Below are positions 27,124-35,803 of a stretch of DNA of 46,462 nt, piece by piece. Below the pieces are notes generated by a model that did no database searches, had not been told where the DNA came from, and worked only from the letters and a program-made list of their open reading frames with translations. Position 1 is the stretch's first letter. The number at the start of each line of letters is the position of its first letter. The DNA is from Rhodopirellula sp. (GTDB lineage Bacteria > Planctomycetota > Planctomycetia > Pirellulales > Pirellulaceae): positions 1 to 46,462 of the forward strand of contig NZVD01000036.1 of assembly GCA_002701385.1 (NCBI GenBank), given 5' to 3'. A program made the position numbers and the translations under genes.

Positions 27124-28467
27124 ATGAGTCGTAAATCCTGGCACTTAGACCGACGTTCCTTCCTGACCGGAGTTGGCGTCAGTTTGACACTTCCTTATCT
27201 TGAAGCAATGGCTACAACAGCTCCTTCGGTTACGGATGTGCCTAAGCGATTATGCTACATGTACTTCCCCAACGGCTGTGGTATTCCAAATAAGGATAAG
27301 ACGCCTGAAGAACACAAACAGTGGAGTTGGTTCCCAATGGGTGAAGGTAAAGATTTCACCTTCACCAACACACTTTCCTGCATGGAGCCACATCGGGACG
27401 ACCTCACGGTCATCGGTGGTTTAAGCCATCCACGCTCACGTCAATTGCTTGGTCACCTTGCTGGAGACTCTTGGCTGACAGGCGGTGACGTCGGAGCCAG
27501 CAACTACGCTAACAACATCTCTGTCGACCAGGTCGCTGCTCAACAGATTGGCCAAAACACTCGCTACAAGTCGTTTGTACTTTCGGCTGATGGTGGTGTT
27601 GGTTATCAATCCCGAGTTTCAACGCTGTCCTTTGATGACGCAGGAAAACCGATCCCCTCGGAACATCGACACCGTGAAATCTTCGAACGATACTTTTCAC
27701 CGAACGGTGGAGCGGCAACAGCCGAACGCCGTAAAGAGATTGCCCGAGGTAAAAAGATCGTTGACCTGATTCTTGAAGACAGCAAACGGCTCAATCGCAA
27801 ACTTGGCAGCCGTGACCAAGCTAAGTTGGATGAATTCCTGACTTCACTCAGCAGTGTCGAAGACCAAATTAATCGCAACGAATCCTGGCTCGACACCCCA
27901 ATGAAACCCTTCAATGCTGATCACATTAATTTCGAAGTCGATGCCACGAAGAATCCAACCAACTACATCCGTAGCATGATTGACATCATGGTACTCGGAT
28001 TCCAAACAGACGTCACTCGCGTCATGACTTACATGATGGCTCGTGAAGATGGGATCGGTTTCGGCGACCATTTCCCTCGTTTGGCCTGCGGCATTAACAC
28101 CGGCCATCATGGCCTTAGTCACTCGTCGCAATGGGAAAACTGGAGTACTTATGACGCATGGTTGGCCAGTCACTACAGTTACATGATCGACAAAATGAAA
28201 AACATCAACGACGAGCATGGACGATTACTCGATAACACTTTAATGCTCTTCGGTAGTGCCTGTAGCACCACGCACAATGCCCGTAACTATCCGTTATTGC
28301 TGGCTGGCGGGAAAAACTTTGGTGTAAACCATGGTACTTACGCTCGTTACGATGACTCTGTTCCGATGAACAACTTGTTCGTAAGCATGCTGAATGCAGT
28401 GGACGTAAAAACAGAACGTTTCTCTGACAGTGACGGACACCTCAAAGGTGATATCTTTACTACCTAG
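27124..28467 (+). CDS. DUF1552 family protein (second copy)
   Basis: 447 residues. The leader MSRKSWHLDRRSFLTGVGVS is the Tat-like start typical of DUF1552, followed by LTLPYLEAM. Landmarks are MYFPNGCGIPNKD, SCMEPHRDDLTVIGGLSHP, SIDIMVLG-type and QTDVTRVMTYMMARE blocks, and NTLMLFGSACSTTHNARNYPLLLAG. The ATG follows a purine-rich stretch (AAGAAGAAAGAACAACG). It is cotranscribed with the DUF1592 gene and closed by the terminator at 28493. It is diverged from the DUF1552 protein at 9822, though gene order is the same in both loci. Confidence 0.93.
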   Translation: MSRKSWHLDRRSFLTGVGVSLTLPYLEAMATTAPSVTDVPKRLCYMYFPNGCGIPNKDKTPEEHKQWSWFPMGEGKDFTFTNTLSCMEPHRDDLTVIGGLSHPRSRQLLGHLAGDSWLTGGDVGASNYANNISVDQVAAQQIGQNTRYKSFVLSADGGVGYQSRVSTLSFDDAGKPIPSEHRHREIFERYFSPNGGAATAERRKEIARGKKIVDLILEDSKRLNRKLGSRDQAKLDEFLTSLSSVEDQINRNESWLDTPMKPFNADHINFEVDATKNPTNYIRSMIDIMVLGFQTDVTRVMTYMMAREDGIGFGDHFPRLACGINTGHHGLSHSSQWENWSTYDAWLASHYSYMIDKMKNINDEHGRLLDNTLMLFGSACSTTHNARNYPLLLAGGKNFGVNHGTYARYDDSVPMNNLFVSMLNAVDVKTERFSDSDGHLKGDIFTT

Positions 28468-28492
28468 TAACGATTCCACCCAATGACTACTC

Positions 28493-28537
28493 AATGCCTC
28501 TCGTCACAGCATTCTCTGAGACCGAGAGGCATTTTTT
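28493..28537 (+). terminator. Rho-independent terminator after the DUF1552 gene
   Basis: AATGCCTCTCG (28493-28503) and CGAGAGGCATT (28523-28533) form an 11-bp perfect stem with a 19-base loop. A six-base T run (28532-28537) overlaps the end of the stem and continues past it. It lies 26 bases after the stop and is the clearest terminator in the window. Confidence 0.85.
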
Positions 28538-28564
28538 AATCCCTCTTAGGTTCACGGTAAAACT

Positions 28565-28999
28565 ATGAAAACTCAAACTGAAGAGTTATGGGTCAATGTA
28601 CCCGAACGCAGAGCCATCGTCTCTATTCATCGCGATGTGGAACGCATCGTACGGGAAAGTGGAGTCGAGGACGGATTGGTTTTAGTCAATGCCATGCATA
28701 TCACCGCCAGTGTCTTTATCAATGACAATGAAACAGGACTCCATGCCGACTACGAACGCTGGTTGGAAGAGTTAGTACCATTTGATCCAGGAACCGACCC
28801 GCAACAGGGAGGATATCTTCACAATCGTACTGGCGAAGACAACGCGGATGCCCACCACAAACGACAAATCATGGGTCGTGAGGTCGTCGTAGCAATCACC
28901 AATGGGCAACTGCATCTAGGTCCCTGGGAGCATATCTTCTACTACGAATTTGATGGCCGCCGGCGGAAGCGAATCCTGGTAAAAGTGCTAGGCACGTGA
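28565..28999 (+). CDS. YjbQ/UPF0047 family protein
   Basis: 144 residues, full length for the family and with no signal peptide, so cytoplasmic. Conserved blocks are [15 protein letters not shown] (about 42-56), [26 protein letters not shown] (about 97-111, conserved histidines) and [21 protein letters not shown]. Some members are annotated as having secondary thiamine-phosphate synthase activity, and the physiological role is unsettled. The gene follows a strong terminator and precedes the ceramidase-like gene by 80 bases with the same orientation. The two may be cotranscribed, although no functional link is known. Confidence 0.92.
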   Translation: MKTQTEELWVNVPERRAIVSIHRDVERIVRESGVEDGLVLVNAMHITASVFINDNETGLHADYERWLEELVPFDPGTDPQQGGYLHNRTGEDNADAHHKRQIMGREVVVAITNGQLHLGPWEHIFYYEFDGRRRKRILVKVLGT

Positions 29000-29079
29000 T
29001 GAACATGTGCATCATGCCATTTTGTCGTTTAAAATATCGGGTAACTCTGAATCCACTTTCAACACAAAGGCATAAACTG

Positions 29080-30582
29080 ATGCGGCATTTGCAGCTCTCC
29101 CTGCTGACACTCAGCATTCTCACATTCTCCACTTTATGTCAGGCTGTGGAACTAACAGCAGGTGCTGCGAAAATAGACATCACCCATCCAGCCAAGAAGC
29201 TGGTAGAAATCCCGCTTCACGCCCGGGCATTAGTCCTTAAAAGCGAAGATACGGCGCTTGTGATCGTTACGATGGATGTCGTCTCCATTGGCGAAATTGG
29301 ATCGATCCCGGATGACTTCCAGAGCAATGTTCGCGCCCGCATCAACGACAAGCTTGGAATTCCCACTCAAAACATCATGTTCAACGCAAGCCATTGTCAT
29401 GGGACACCTAGTCCCAAATCAGAAGACCTCACCGTTCAGGTCATTCAAGAGGCTTATCGTGAGCTCGTCCCCGTTACGCTCTCAGCTGGACGCGGTCATG
29501 AAGACCGTATTCAGGAAAATCGCCGGATGCAGTTAAAGAATGGAGGAGAAATCGATGTCCGTCATGCTTACTCCCTGCCTCCCAATAAAGCGATTCTCTC
29601 CACAGGCCCCATCGATCCTGAAATTGGTATTTTGCGAGTCGATAAACAAAACGGGGACACACTGGCCGTTCTCTTCAATTTCGCCTGCCATCCCATTCAA
29701 GGGACCCCCGTCAGTGCAGGAGACACCTCGGACATGACGGGTTACGCAGCACAGGTCATTGAAGACAATCTTGATGAAGGGACGATCGCTCTTTTCGTTC
29801 AGGGTTGTGGGGGAGACATCAATCCAATTGCCTACAAAGATGTTGACCACCCTCGCAATGCCGAGACACTTGGAAATCTGCTGGGCCTAAGCACGCTAAA
29901 AGGGATCCGTAAGGCCAAGGCCAGTGATGACCAGCGACTACTTGTTATCAATGAAACCCTCTCCCTTCCACGTTCCAACCTTGCCCCTCGTATCTCCGAA
30001 CTGGAATTGTATCGTGAAACTCTAGTGAATAGCTTTCGAGGAACAACCCTGAATTTACGTCAATTTATTCACCTAACCAACAAGCACAATCTTTCCCCTG
30101 ATGCTCCCTCCTACCACATCAGTCGTTATCTTCATGACAAAAAGCTAGGACACCGATATCTCGAATTAATGGACGCGAATAACCGTCAAAATATGAATAG
30201 TTATTTAGAGAACATTTACCGCATGGAAGAACTAACGCGAGTGAATGCCAATCTTCGCCTATTGAAAATGCATCAACAACAGAATGTGGATGCTGGCAAA
30301 CGAACGATAGACGTAGAAGTCATGGCTCTGAGACTCGGGAGTTTCGTGATGATCACCTTTCCCGGTGAGTTAACTGTCCCTATTGGACTCGGGATCAAGG
30401 AGCGATCACCCCACCCCAATACTTTCGTCGCGGGATACACCAATGGCTACATCTACTACTGTCCGACGGCCGAGCAACTTAAGAATGTTGGAGGTGCTCA
30501 GGAAGACAGCGACTGCATTTTAGATCCCGAATGGCAGGAGCTGTTCGAGACCAAAGTGACGGAATTGCTAAATCGACTGTAA
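29080..30582 (+). CDS. neutral ceramidase-like (N-terminal domain) exported hydrolase
   Basis: 500 residues from the ATG at 29080, chosen over 28996 because it gives the signal peptide MRHLQLSLLTLSILTFSTLCQA, removes the overlap with the YjbQ gene and has AAAGG 9 bases upstream. The family's metal-binding histidines are visible in FNASHCHGTPS (His105, His107) and FNFACHPI (His204). The motif QGCGGDINP (241-249) stands where true neutral ceramidases have the GDVSPN hexapeptide with the catalytic serine, and here the serine is replaced. The later EVMALRLGSFVMITFPGEL segment (about 411-429) fits the family's Glu-containing region. It is probably a metal-dependent hydrolase, but ceramide may not be its substrate. 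Confidence 0.86.
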   Translation: MRHLQLSLLTLSILTFSTLCQAVELTAGAAKIDITHPAKKLVEIPLHARALVLKSEDTALVIVTMDVVSIGEIGSIPDDFQSNVRARINDKLGIPTQNIMFNASHCHGTPSPKSEDLTVQVIQEAYRELVPVTLSAGRGHEDRIQENRRMQLKNGGEIDVRHAYSLPPNKAILSTGPIDPEIGILRVDKQNGDTLAVLFNFACHPIQGTPVSAGDTSDMTGYAAQVIEDNLDEGTIALFVQGCGGDINPIAYKDVDHPRNAETLGNLLGLSTLKGIRKAKASDDQRLLVINETLSLPRSNLAPRISELELYRETLVNSFRGTTLNLRQFIHLTNKHNLSPDAPSYHISRYLHDKKLGHRYLELMDANNRQNMNSYLENIYRMEELTRVNANLRLLKMHQQQNVDAGKRTIDVEVMALRLGSFVMITFPGELTVPIGLGIKERSPHPNTFVAGYTNGYIYYCPTAEQLKNVGGAQEDSDCILDPEWQELFETKVTELLNRL

Positions 30583-30697
30583 GCGAAATGCCCCCATTAC
30601 TGCCCAAGCCATCAGACTAACCGTTACAGATTCCAACCACGAGCGATTGCACTCTGGGAAAGATTTCCTTCCAAGCAAGCCTCTTCCAGGAGAAGCC

Positions 30698-33600
30698 TTA
30701 GCGTTGCTCGGCCGGCGGTAGAGGCACTTGTTTCGGTCCGGAGAGGTACAAAAACAAATCTCGGATCTGTTCGTCGTTTAGCTCCAGCAACATCCCTTCG
30801 GGCATCATTGACTTATTCGTAGGAATAATTTCATCCACTTGATTCATTTGCAGCTGCACTTCATCATTTTGTGTCTGTAGTTTCAAAAATCGATCGTTTT
30901 GGTGCGTCACAAAGCCACTGTATAGCCGTCCCGAAGTTGTAATCACTGTTGTCAACTTGTATGCAGCATCAATTTCTGCACTCGGATCCAGTAGATTGCT
31001 CAATAGATAATCGACCTTTTTACGACCTGAGCCCGTCAAGTCTGGACCGACACGGCCACCTTCCCCAAACAGCCGATGGCATTTGAAGCATGTCTTGTAA
31101 AACAACAGCCTGCCTTGCGAAATATCTCCCTGACTGAGGTACTCTGAGCTTAACAAAACTCGCAGGCGACTAATTTCTTTCGCCTTTAAATCCTGTTGAG
31201 ATCCAACGGGCCAAATAGACTCGAGTTTCTTATCAATGTCTGGATCACTAAAAGCTCTCAACTGCTCCAGGGAAAAAGCGTTAACGACTGATTTATCAAT
31301 CTCGCTGGATTCAATCGCAGCTAACATTTGTAAAGCTGACGACCGCTGCGTAACCAACACGGTCACTGCATCCGAGCGTTGGTTTTGATCAAAGTCACCA
31401 AACACCTCTAATAACATCTCTGGTGTCTGCTCATTACTTAAACGGACGAGCTGTTTCAGAGCTTCACTCCGCAATTCGCTTCCGCCGAATACCATTTCAT
31501 GCAACAGCTCTGTAGTCAATCCACCCGGGATCCCCGCCAGGGCTCTCATGGCCTGCTGTCGTTCGTCAAGTTCTAAAAATTCATCACCCAGCAATCCTCG
31601 CAAGCTGTCTAACGCTCCTTCGTCTCCGAAGATTCCTGCCAGGCGAATGATCTGTGAACGCAGGAGGTCGTCATCTGACTTGACCAGTTCCCGATAGAGT
31701 GAGCCCCAAGACTTGGGTTCGGCCTGCAATCCCCTTCCGTCCAGAGCCTCCAATACCCCGGTGAACATATCCTGACGATGCCCAGCATACCCATGGATGG
31801 TACGAATAACATCTTCCAGTTCAGGCGTCTCACCTTCACACGCTCGACGCATTATAAACCGTTGCAACAACGGACTCACTGAATTCGTGGCGAGCTGCAA
31901 GAATCGATCTCGATCGACAGTCTCAAGTGGTTCAATCGCATACCAAACCATTAATGTAAGCATCTCGTCTTCTATCAACGATGATTGACGCACCATGGTC
32001 TGTGCCAAGATCCAGCGATTCTGCAAAGACATTTTTTGCATCGCACTGGCAATCTCCAGCCGAACTGCGTCGGAGGTATCTCGGTATGCCAATTCCACAA
32101 GCCTACCTTGCAGTCCGAGACGCACTACGCCTTCCAGGGCAATGTCTCCAAAACCTTCCGGTTCGCCCTGATCGAACAATAATTTGACAGCCCATTTCCG
32201 GACATGGTCATAGCGATGATGGGTTAGTTCCTCCAGCTGCTTCGCGGATAACGCATTCATTCCATAGAGAGTCCATAAATATCGCAACGTTTGAACTTCT
32301 GAAAGACGACCGTTTTCGAAGCGATTTCGAATCTGTTCATGGGTCGCGATTGAGAGTGACTTCTGAAGAGACCGTTCCTGCAAAATGCGTCTGGCATGAC
32401 GAACAAACCATTCGTTCTTATGAGTTAACAACTCAACCAACTGTGAATCTAACAGTTCGTGCAGATCGAATGGTGCATGTTTGATTTCACCGTATATCAT
32501 CTTATAGATACGACCGCTGGTTCGATGGCTACCGTCATTATCATGGCACTCTCCAAAATCATGCCAATCGGTAATATAGACACCACCATCGGGCCCATAT
32601 TTAATACTTAGGCCACGAAACCAGTCATCGTTAGCCATAAAGAGGTCATCGGCGTGCTTGGCCACATACGACGAGTCGTGTGGGAGCAACATTTCCTGAT
32701 TCACTCGAGCCCCGTGTAGATTCAGCGTGAAAAGTTTATCCCGATATTTGTCCGGCCAATTATCTCCCATGTAGATCATTGCGCCACAATGAGCATGACC
32801 GCCTCCCGCAACACTATGTGTCTCGGTGGTCTCCCGAGAACTTTGCCAAGTACCACCTCCCCAATGTAAGTGATCCGCGTGCGACTGAATTCTCTGATAG
32901 ACATAGGGACTATTACCTTCATTTGCCCGTCGCTGGCAGTACATCCCCGGAACAATGTGCCACAAGTGAGCGATGACGGTATTAACAGTAAACAAATCCC
33001 CGACTGCATTAAAATCCGCTCCCCACGGATTTACCATTCCATCGGCGATACGTTCGAACTTATGGGTGATCGGATGCATTCTCCACATTCCTCGTGAAAT
33101 CGCTACTCGATCTTCCTTCGGCGTGCCGGGCTTTCCGACCAGACTCGTTGGATTTAGACCGATGGCACCATACAACCAGCCGTCCGGTCCCCAATGAAAA
33201 TTATTCAATACGTTGTTACTGCTCACCTCGAAGCCATCTAGAATGACCACCGGTTCGGAATCAGGCATATCATCTCTATCACGATCTGGAATAAACATCA
33301 ATTCCGGAGTATTTCCCAGCCAGATACCTCCATGGCCAAACGCAATTGCGGTGACGTAACGTCCTCCCTCCCAAAATGTTTTGCGACGATCGAATTGTCC
33401 GTCTCCATCCGAATCCTCAAGGATAATGACACGATCACTGCGGTTATCGGGATCATATTCCGGGTGCGAGTAGTTTTCGACGATCCATAATCTTCCTCGG
33501 TCATCAAAATCAAAGGCGATCGGCCGTCGGATATCGGGCTCGCCGGCAAACAGAGACACCTTAAATCCATCGGGCACTGTAATCCGTTCGAGAGATTGCT

Positions 33601-33730
33601 GAGGTGTCAGCGAAACATCATCGGGATTTTGAGAGTTTTGTACTCCATTAGGCAAATCCGTTTCTATTGAGAAACAGATGGAAGGTATGGACAGTAAAAA
33701 CAGAGCGAATATTGAGGTGATAGTTTTCAT
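30698..33730 (-). CDS. PVC-type propeller-HEAT-cytochrome c protein
   Basis: 1010 residues from the ATG at 33730 (the TTG at 33736 is a weaker alternative). Signal peptide is MKTITSIFALFLLSIPSICFS. A membrane-bound dehydrogenase-type propeller (about 50-420) shows DFDDRGRLWIVENYSHPE, RVIILEDSDGDGQFD, FHWGPDGWLYGAIG and GPDGGVYITDWHD. HEAT-like repeats follow (about 430-830), then cytochrome c with CFKCH near 881-885, GPDLTG, and MMPEG as likely distal methionine. It lacks the ThuA and discoidin parts of the protein at 5980. It is an exported redox protein of unknown substrate. It is divergent from the gene at 33832 with 101 bases between starts. Confidence 0.93.
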   Translation of the reverse strand: MKTITSIFALFLLSIPSICFSIETDLPNGVQNSQNPDDVSLTPQQSLERITVPDGFKVSLFAGEPDIRRPIAFDFDDRGRLWIVENYSHPEYDPDNRSDRVIILEDSDGDGQFDRRKTFWEGGRYVTAIAFGHGGIWLGNTPELMFIPDRDRDDMPDSEPVVILDGFEVSSNNVLNNFHWGPDGWLYGAIGLNPTSLVGKPGTPKEDRVAISRGMWRMHPITHKFERIADGMVNPWGADFNAVGDLFTVNTVIAHLWHIVPGMYCQRRANEGNSPYVYQRIQSHADHLHWGGGTWQSSRETTETHSVAGGGHAHCGAMIYMGDNWPDKYRDKLFTLNLHGARVNQEMLLPHDSSYVAKHADDLFMANDDWFRGLSIKYGPDGGVYITDWHDFGECHDNDGSHRTSGRIYKMIYGEIKHAPFDLHELLDSQLVELLTHKNEWFVRHARRILQERSLQKSLSIATHEQIRNRFENGRLSEVQTLRYLWTLYGMNALSAKQLEELTHHRYDHVRKWAVKLLFDQGEPEGFGDIALEGVVRLGLQGRLVELAYRDTSDAVRLEIASAMQKMSLQNRWILAQTMVRQSSLIEDEMLTLMVWYAIEPLETVDRDRFLQLATNSVSPLLQRFIMRRACEGETPELEDVIRTIHGYAGHRQDMFTGVLEALDGRGLQAEPKSWGSLYRELVKSDDDLLRSQIIRLAGIFGDEGALDSLRGLLGDEFLELDERQQAMRALAGIPGGLTTELLHEMVFGGSELRSEALKQLVRLSNEQTPEMLLEVFGDFDQNQRSDAVTVLVTQRSSALQMLAAIESSEIDKSVVNAFSLEQLRAFSDPDIDKKLESIWPVGSQQDLKAKEISRLRVLLSSEYLSQGDISQGRLLFYKTCFKCHRLFGEGGRVGPDLTGSGRKKVDYLLSNLLDPSAEIDAAYKLTTVITTSGRLYSGFVTHQNDRFLKLQTQNDEVQLQMNQVDEIIPTNKSMMPEGMLLELNDEQIRDLFLYLSGPKQVPLPPAEQR

Positions 33731-33831
33731 AATCAAATTCTAGCACGATGAGCAGGGAATTGAGAGAAATACACCATGGCGGTACGATGGATAAAGCAAT
33801 CTTCCCCGTCCTTTGTCTGAAAATAAGCATC

Positions 33832-34980
33832 ATGCCTAAACTGACTAGATTTTCCTACATTGTCTTGCTGTTCCTAACTTCTTCGGTCTTGGCCAAGACT
33901 CCTTACGAAGTGAAACCTCTGTCTAAAGAACTCGCCGAGGAGTATAAACTTGACACATCGTTCTATAAAAAAGCAACGTATGTACAAGACATCCTCATCG
34001 CCACGTCAGACAAGGTCTCTGATTATGCTCATTTGGAAGCAGCATACCTGTATGACCAAATTATGTCGTCGATCGATAAAGAAGTGGCTCAACGTATTCG
34101 TGATCGCCGAGTTTTGTGTATCTTAGTTGGCCATGACGAACTAACCTCGCAAATTCCGCAGTTCAAATCAGACAAGACGGGCAAGGAACTAGACTTTTAC
34201 AATTGGCGTAGTCGTGGATTCCTGACCAAGGTGGGAGACCGAAGCGTTGTATTGTTTGCAGAAGAGGATGTTATGGAATACGAAGGCGGAATGCGTCTCG
34301 AAAGCATCCTGATTCACGAATTCGGGCATGTGGTTCAGTTTGCCGGAATGAGTGAAGCCCAAGTTCAAAAGTTAACCGACGCGCATGCCAGAGCCAAAGC
34401 GGCAGGTATCTGGAATGATGGACGAGCTGCTCAGCGATATCGACGAGTTAAAAGCGTTACACCGGTCAGCCTACTAGAAGCATTGGTCAAATCGTTTCCA
34501 GATCAATCTCCTGAACTAATCAAGAAATGTCTCAATGGCGGTGACATCCTAGTCAATGGAAAGCCCACAGACTCTAAGGCTCAGGTCACTGTTGAAGATA
34601 AAGTTTTAATCGTATTTGGTGGCCCTAAGATTTGTTACGCTCAACGCAACAAGGCCGAATACTGGGCCGAAGTCCTGCAATGCTGGTACAACACGAATCG
34701 CACCATGGATCACGATCACAATCACATCCATACGCGTGAACAGTTACGAGTTTATGACCCTGCCGCTGCTGCCTTATGTGAAGAAGTACTTGGAAATGGT
34801 AAATGGAGATTTGTCTCACCACGAGACCGTGCAGGCAAGAAACACCTTAAAGGTTACGATCCTTCGGCTGCTCCCAAGGTGTCTCTACTACCCCATATCG
34901 AAACGGCGGCGTATGACTATTACGACAATTACTGGAAAGACTTCTGGCAGAGACTGGCAGATAAGCATTTAGGAAAATAA
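33832..34980 (+). CDS. exported HExxH metallopeptidase-like protein with S4-like insertion
   Basis: 382 residues from the ATG at 33832, which gives the signal peptide MPKLTRFSYIVLLFLTSSVLA; starts up to 33748 lack it. The zinc motif is HEFGH (162-166). A second block KAEYWAEVLQCWY (274-286) with Glu280 could supply the third ligand, followed by a histidine-rich loop DHDHNHIH (293-300). Between them residues 211-263 read as an S4-like fold: SLLEALVKSFPDQSPELIKK, then GGDILVNGKPTDSKAQV and TVEDKVLIVFGG. S4 domains usually bind RNA, which is unexpected in an exported protein, so the resemblance may be structural only. The HExxH and E-Y-W-A-E layout resembles the C-terminal half of the protein at 22261. 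Activity is inferred. Confidence 0.8.
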   Translation: MPKLTRFSYIVLLFLTSSVLAKTPYEVKPLSKELAEEYKLDTSFYKKATYVQDILIATSDKVSDYAHLEAAYLYDQIMSSIDKEVAQRIRDRRVLCILVGHDELTSQIPQFKSDKTGKELDFYNWRSRGFLTKVGDRSVVLFAEEDVMEYEGGMRLESILIHEFGHVVQFAGMSEAQVQKLTDAHARAKAAGIWNDGRAAQRYRRVKSVTPVSLLEALVKSFPDQSPELIKKCLNGGDILVNGKPTDSKAQVTVEDKVLIVFGGPKICYAQRNKAEYWAEVLQCWYNTNRTMDHDHNHIHTREQLRVYDPAAAALCEEVLGNGKWRFVSPRDRAGKKHLKGYDPSAAPKVSLLPHIETAAYDYYDNYWKDFWQRLADKHLGK

Positions 34981-35008
34981 AAAATGCTTTCGAAAACAAA
35001 CCAAGACG

Positions 35009-35014
35009 TATAAT
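35009..35014 (+). promoter_or_regulatory. candidate -10 element of the lipoprotein gene
   Basis: A perfect TATAAT lies 60 bases upstream of the ATG at 35075, just before the inverted repeat at 35025. No convincing -35 is present (CTTTCG is the nearest candidate). Confidence 0.35.
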
Positions 35015-35024
35015 TTAGGAGACT

Positions 35025-35051
35025 CGATTGTCGCAGGGGAATTGACAATCG
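35025..35051 (+). repeat. 8-bp inverted repeat in the leader of the lipoprotein gene
   Basis: CGATTGTC (35025-35032) and GACAATCG (35044-35051) pair perfectly around an 11-base loop. Just outside, GACT and AACTC extend it imperfectly. It lies between the -10 candidate and the AGGAA ribosome site (35060-35064), so it would form in the 5' untranslated RNA or act as an operator. Confidence 0.45.
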
Positions 35052-35074
35052 AACTCATCAGGAACAATTGATTG

Positions 35075-35782
35075 ATGAATCTTCAATTTCGAATTATTGC
35101 TTGGGCTGTTTGTGCGGCTCTTCCCGTCACTATAGGTTGCGACGACAAATCGGAGACAGCTATCGTCGAGAATCTTCAAGTCGAACCTGTCGTTTTTCTC
35201 GAAGACATTCCTGAACAACCTCTTTCACTGCCGCAACAAAGTGAAACGCATCAGGATTTGTCGCAATCGCTGGCATTACTGTCAAATTCAGTTGGGCAAT
35301 CCAACAATGCCACTGAAGTGAATCGCCGCCAACTACCGATCGCCCCGACTGTTAATCCAGGCGTATTTTACGGCGATGAAAAAGAATACCAGAAGATGAT
35401 GATTGTGCAGGAAACACCTCTGGACATCGACCGGATCTCAACGGACCCGACGACCAATGCGGATTACCAACAGCTGATGGAAGAGGAAGTAAGGTTATAC
35501 CCAGACGACTTTGATGGGATTTATAGCTGGGCTGGGCCTGAGGTGGAGGGGTATGAGGAAGTCATTAAGTCGATGCCTGCGGATGACCCAACTTACAGGA
35601 CACCTGAACAAAAGGAAAATGATCGTCTATTGGTGGAAACCGATGTAACAGACGAGTATTTGGGATACCACCGTCGGCGACAGGAGTTTAACCGAAAGGA
35701 ACGTGACTCCAAGAAAGACGCCAAACCCAAAATCCCTAACATTCAGGAATACATCCGTGCCAAACGTAGAACGGCATCCTAG
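35075..35782 (+). CDS. hypothetical protein, putative lipoprotein
   Basis: 235 residues from the ATG at 35075 (AGGAA 10 bases upstream; TTG at 35072 is the alternative). The N-terminus MNLQFRIIAWAVCAALPVTIGCDD reads as a signal peptide ending at a cysteine. The TIGC lipobox is atypical at -3, so lipidation is likely but not certain. The rest is hydrophilic and probably partly disordered, with no catalytic motif. The C-terminal 50 residues are rich in Lys, Arg and Glu (YHRRRQEFNRKERDSKKD). I do not recognise a family. It ends 21 bases from the convergent FG-GAP gene. Confidence 0.75.
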   Translation: MNLQFRIIAWAVCAALPVTIGCDDKSETAIVENLQVEPVVFLEDIPEQPLSLPQQSETHQDLSQSLALLSNSVGQSNNATEVNRRQLPIAPTVNPGVFYGDEKEYQKMMIVQETPLDIDRISTDPTTNADYQQLMEEEVRLYPDDFDGIYSWAGPEVEGYEEVIKSMPADDPTYRTPEQKENDRLLVETDVTDEYLGYHRRRQEFNRKERDSKKDAKPKIPNIQEYIRAKRRTAS

Positions 35783-35803
35783 TCCGGGTCGTTAACGAAC
35801 TTC

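Noticed and set aside
28996-29079. Upstream start of the ceramidase-like gene overlapping the YjbQ gene
   Set aside because: The first 28 residues hide the signal peptide and overlap the previous stop; the ATG at 29080 has a ribosome site and gives a clean leader.
34963-34989. AAGCATTT/AAATGCTT hairpin over the stop codon of the S4-bearing protein
   Set aside because: It has no T run after it and an AT-rich stem, too weak to call a terminator.
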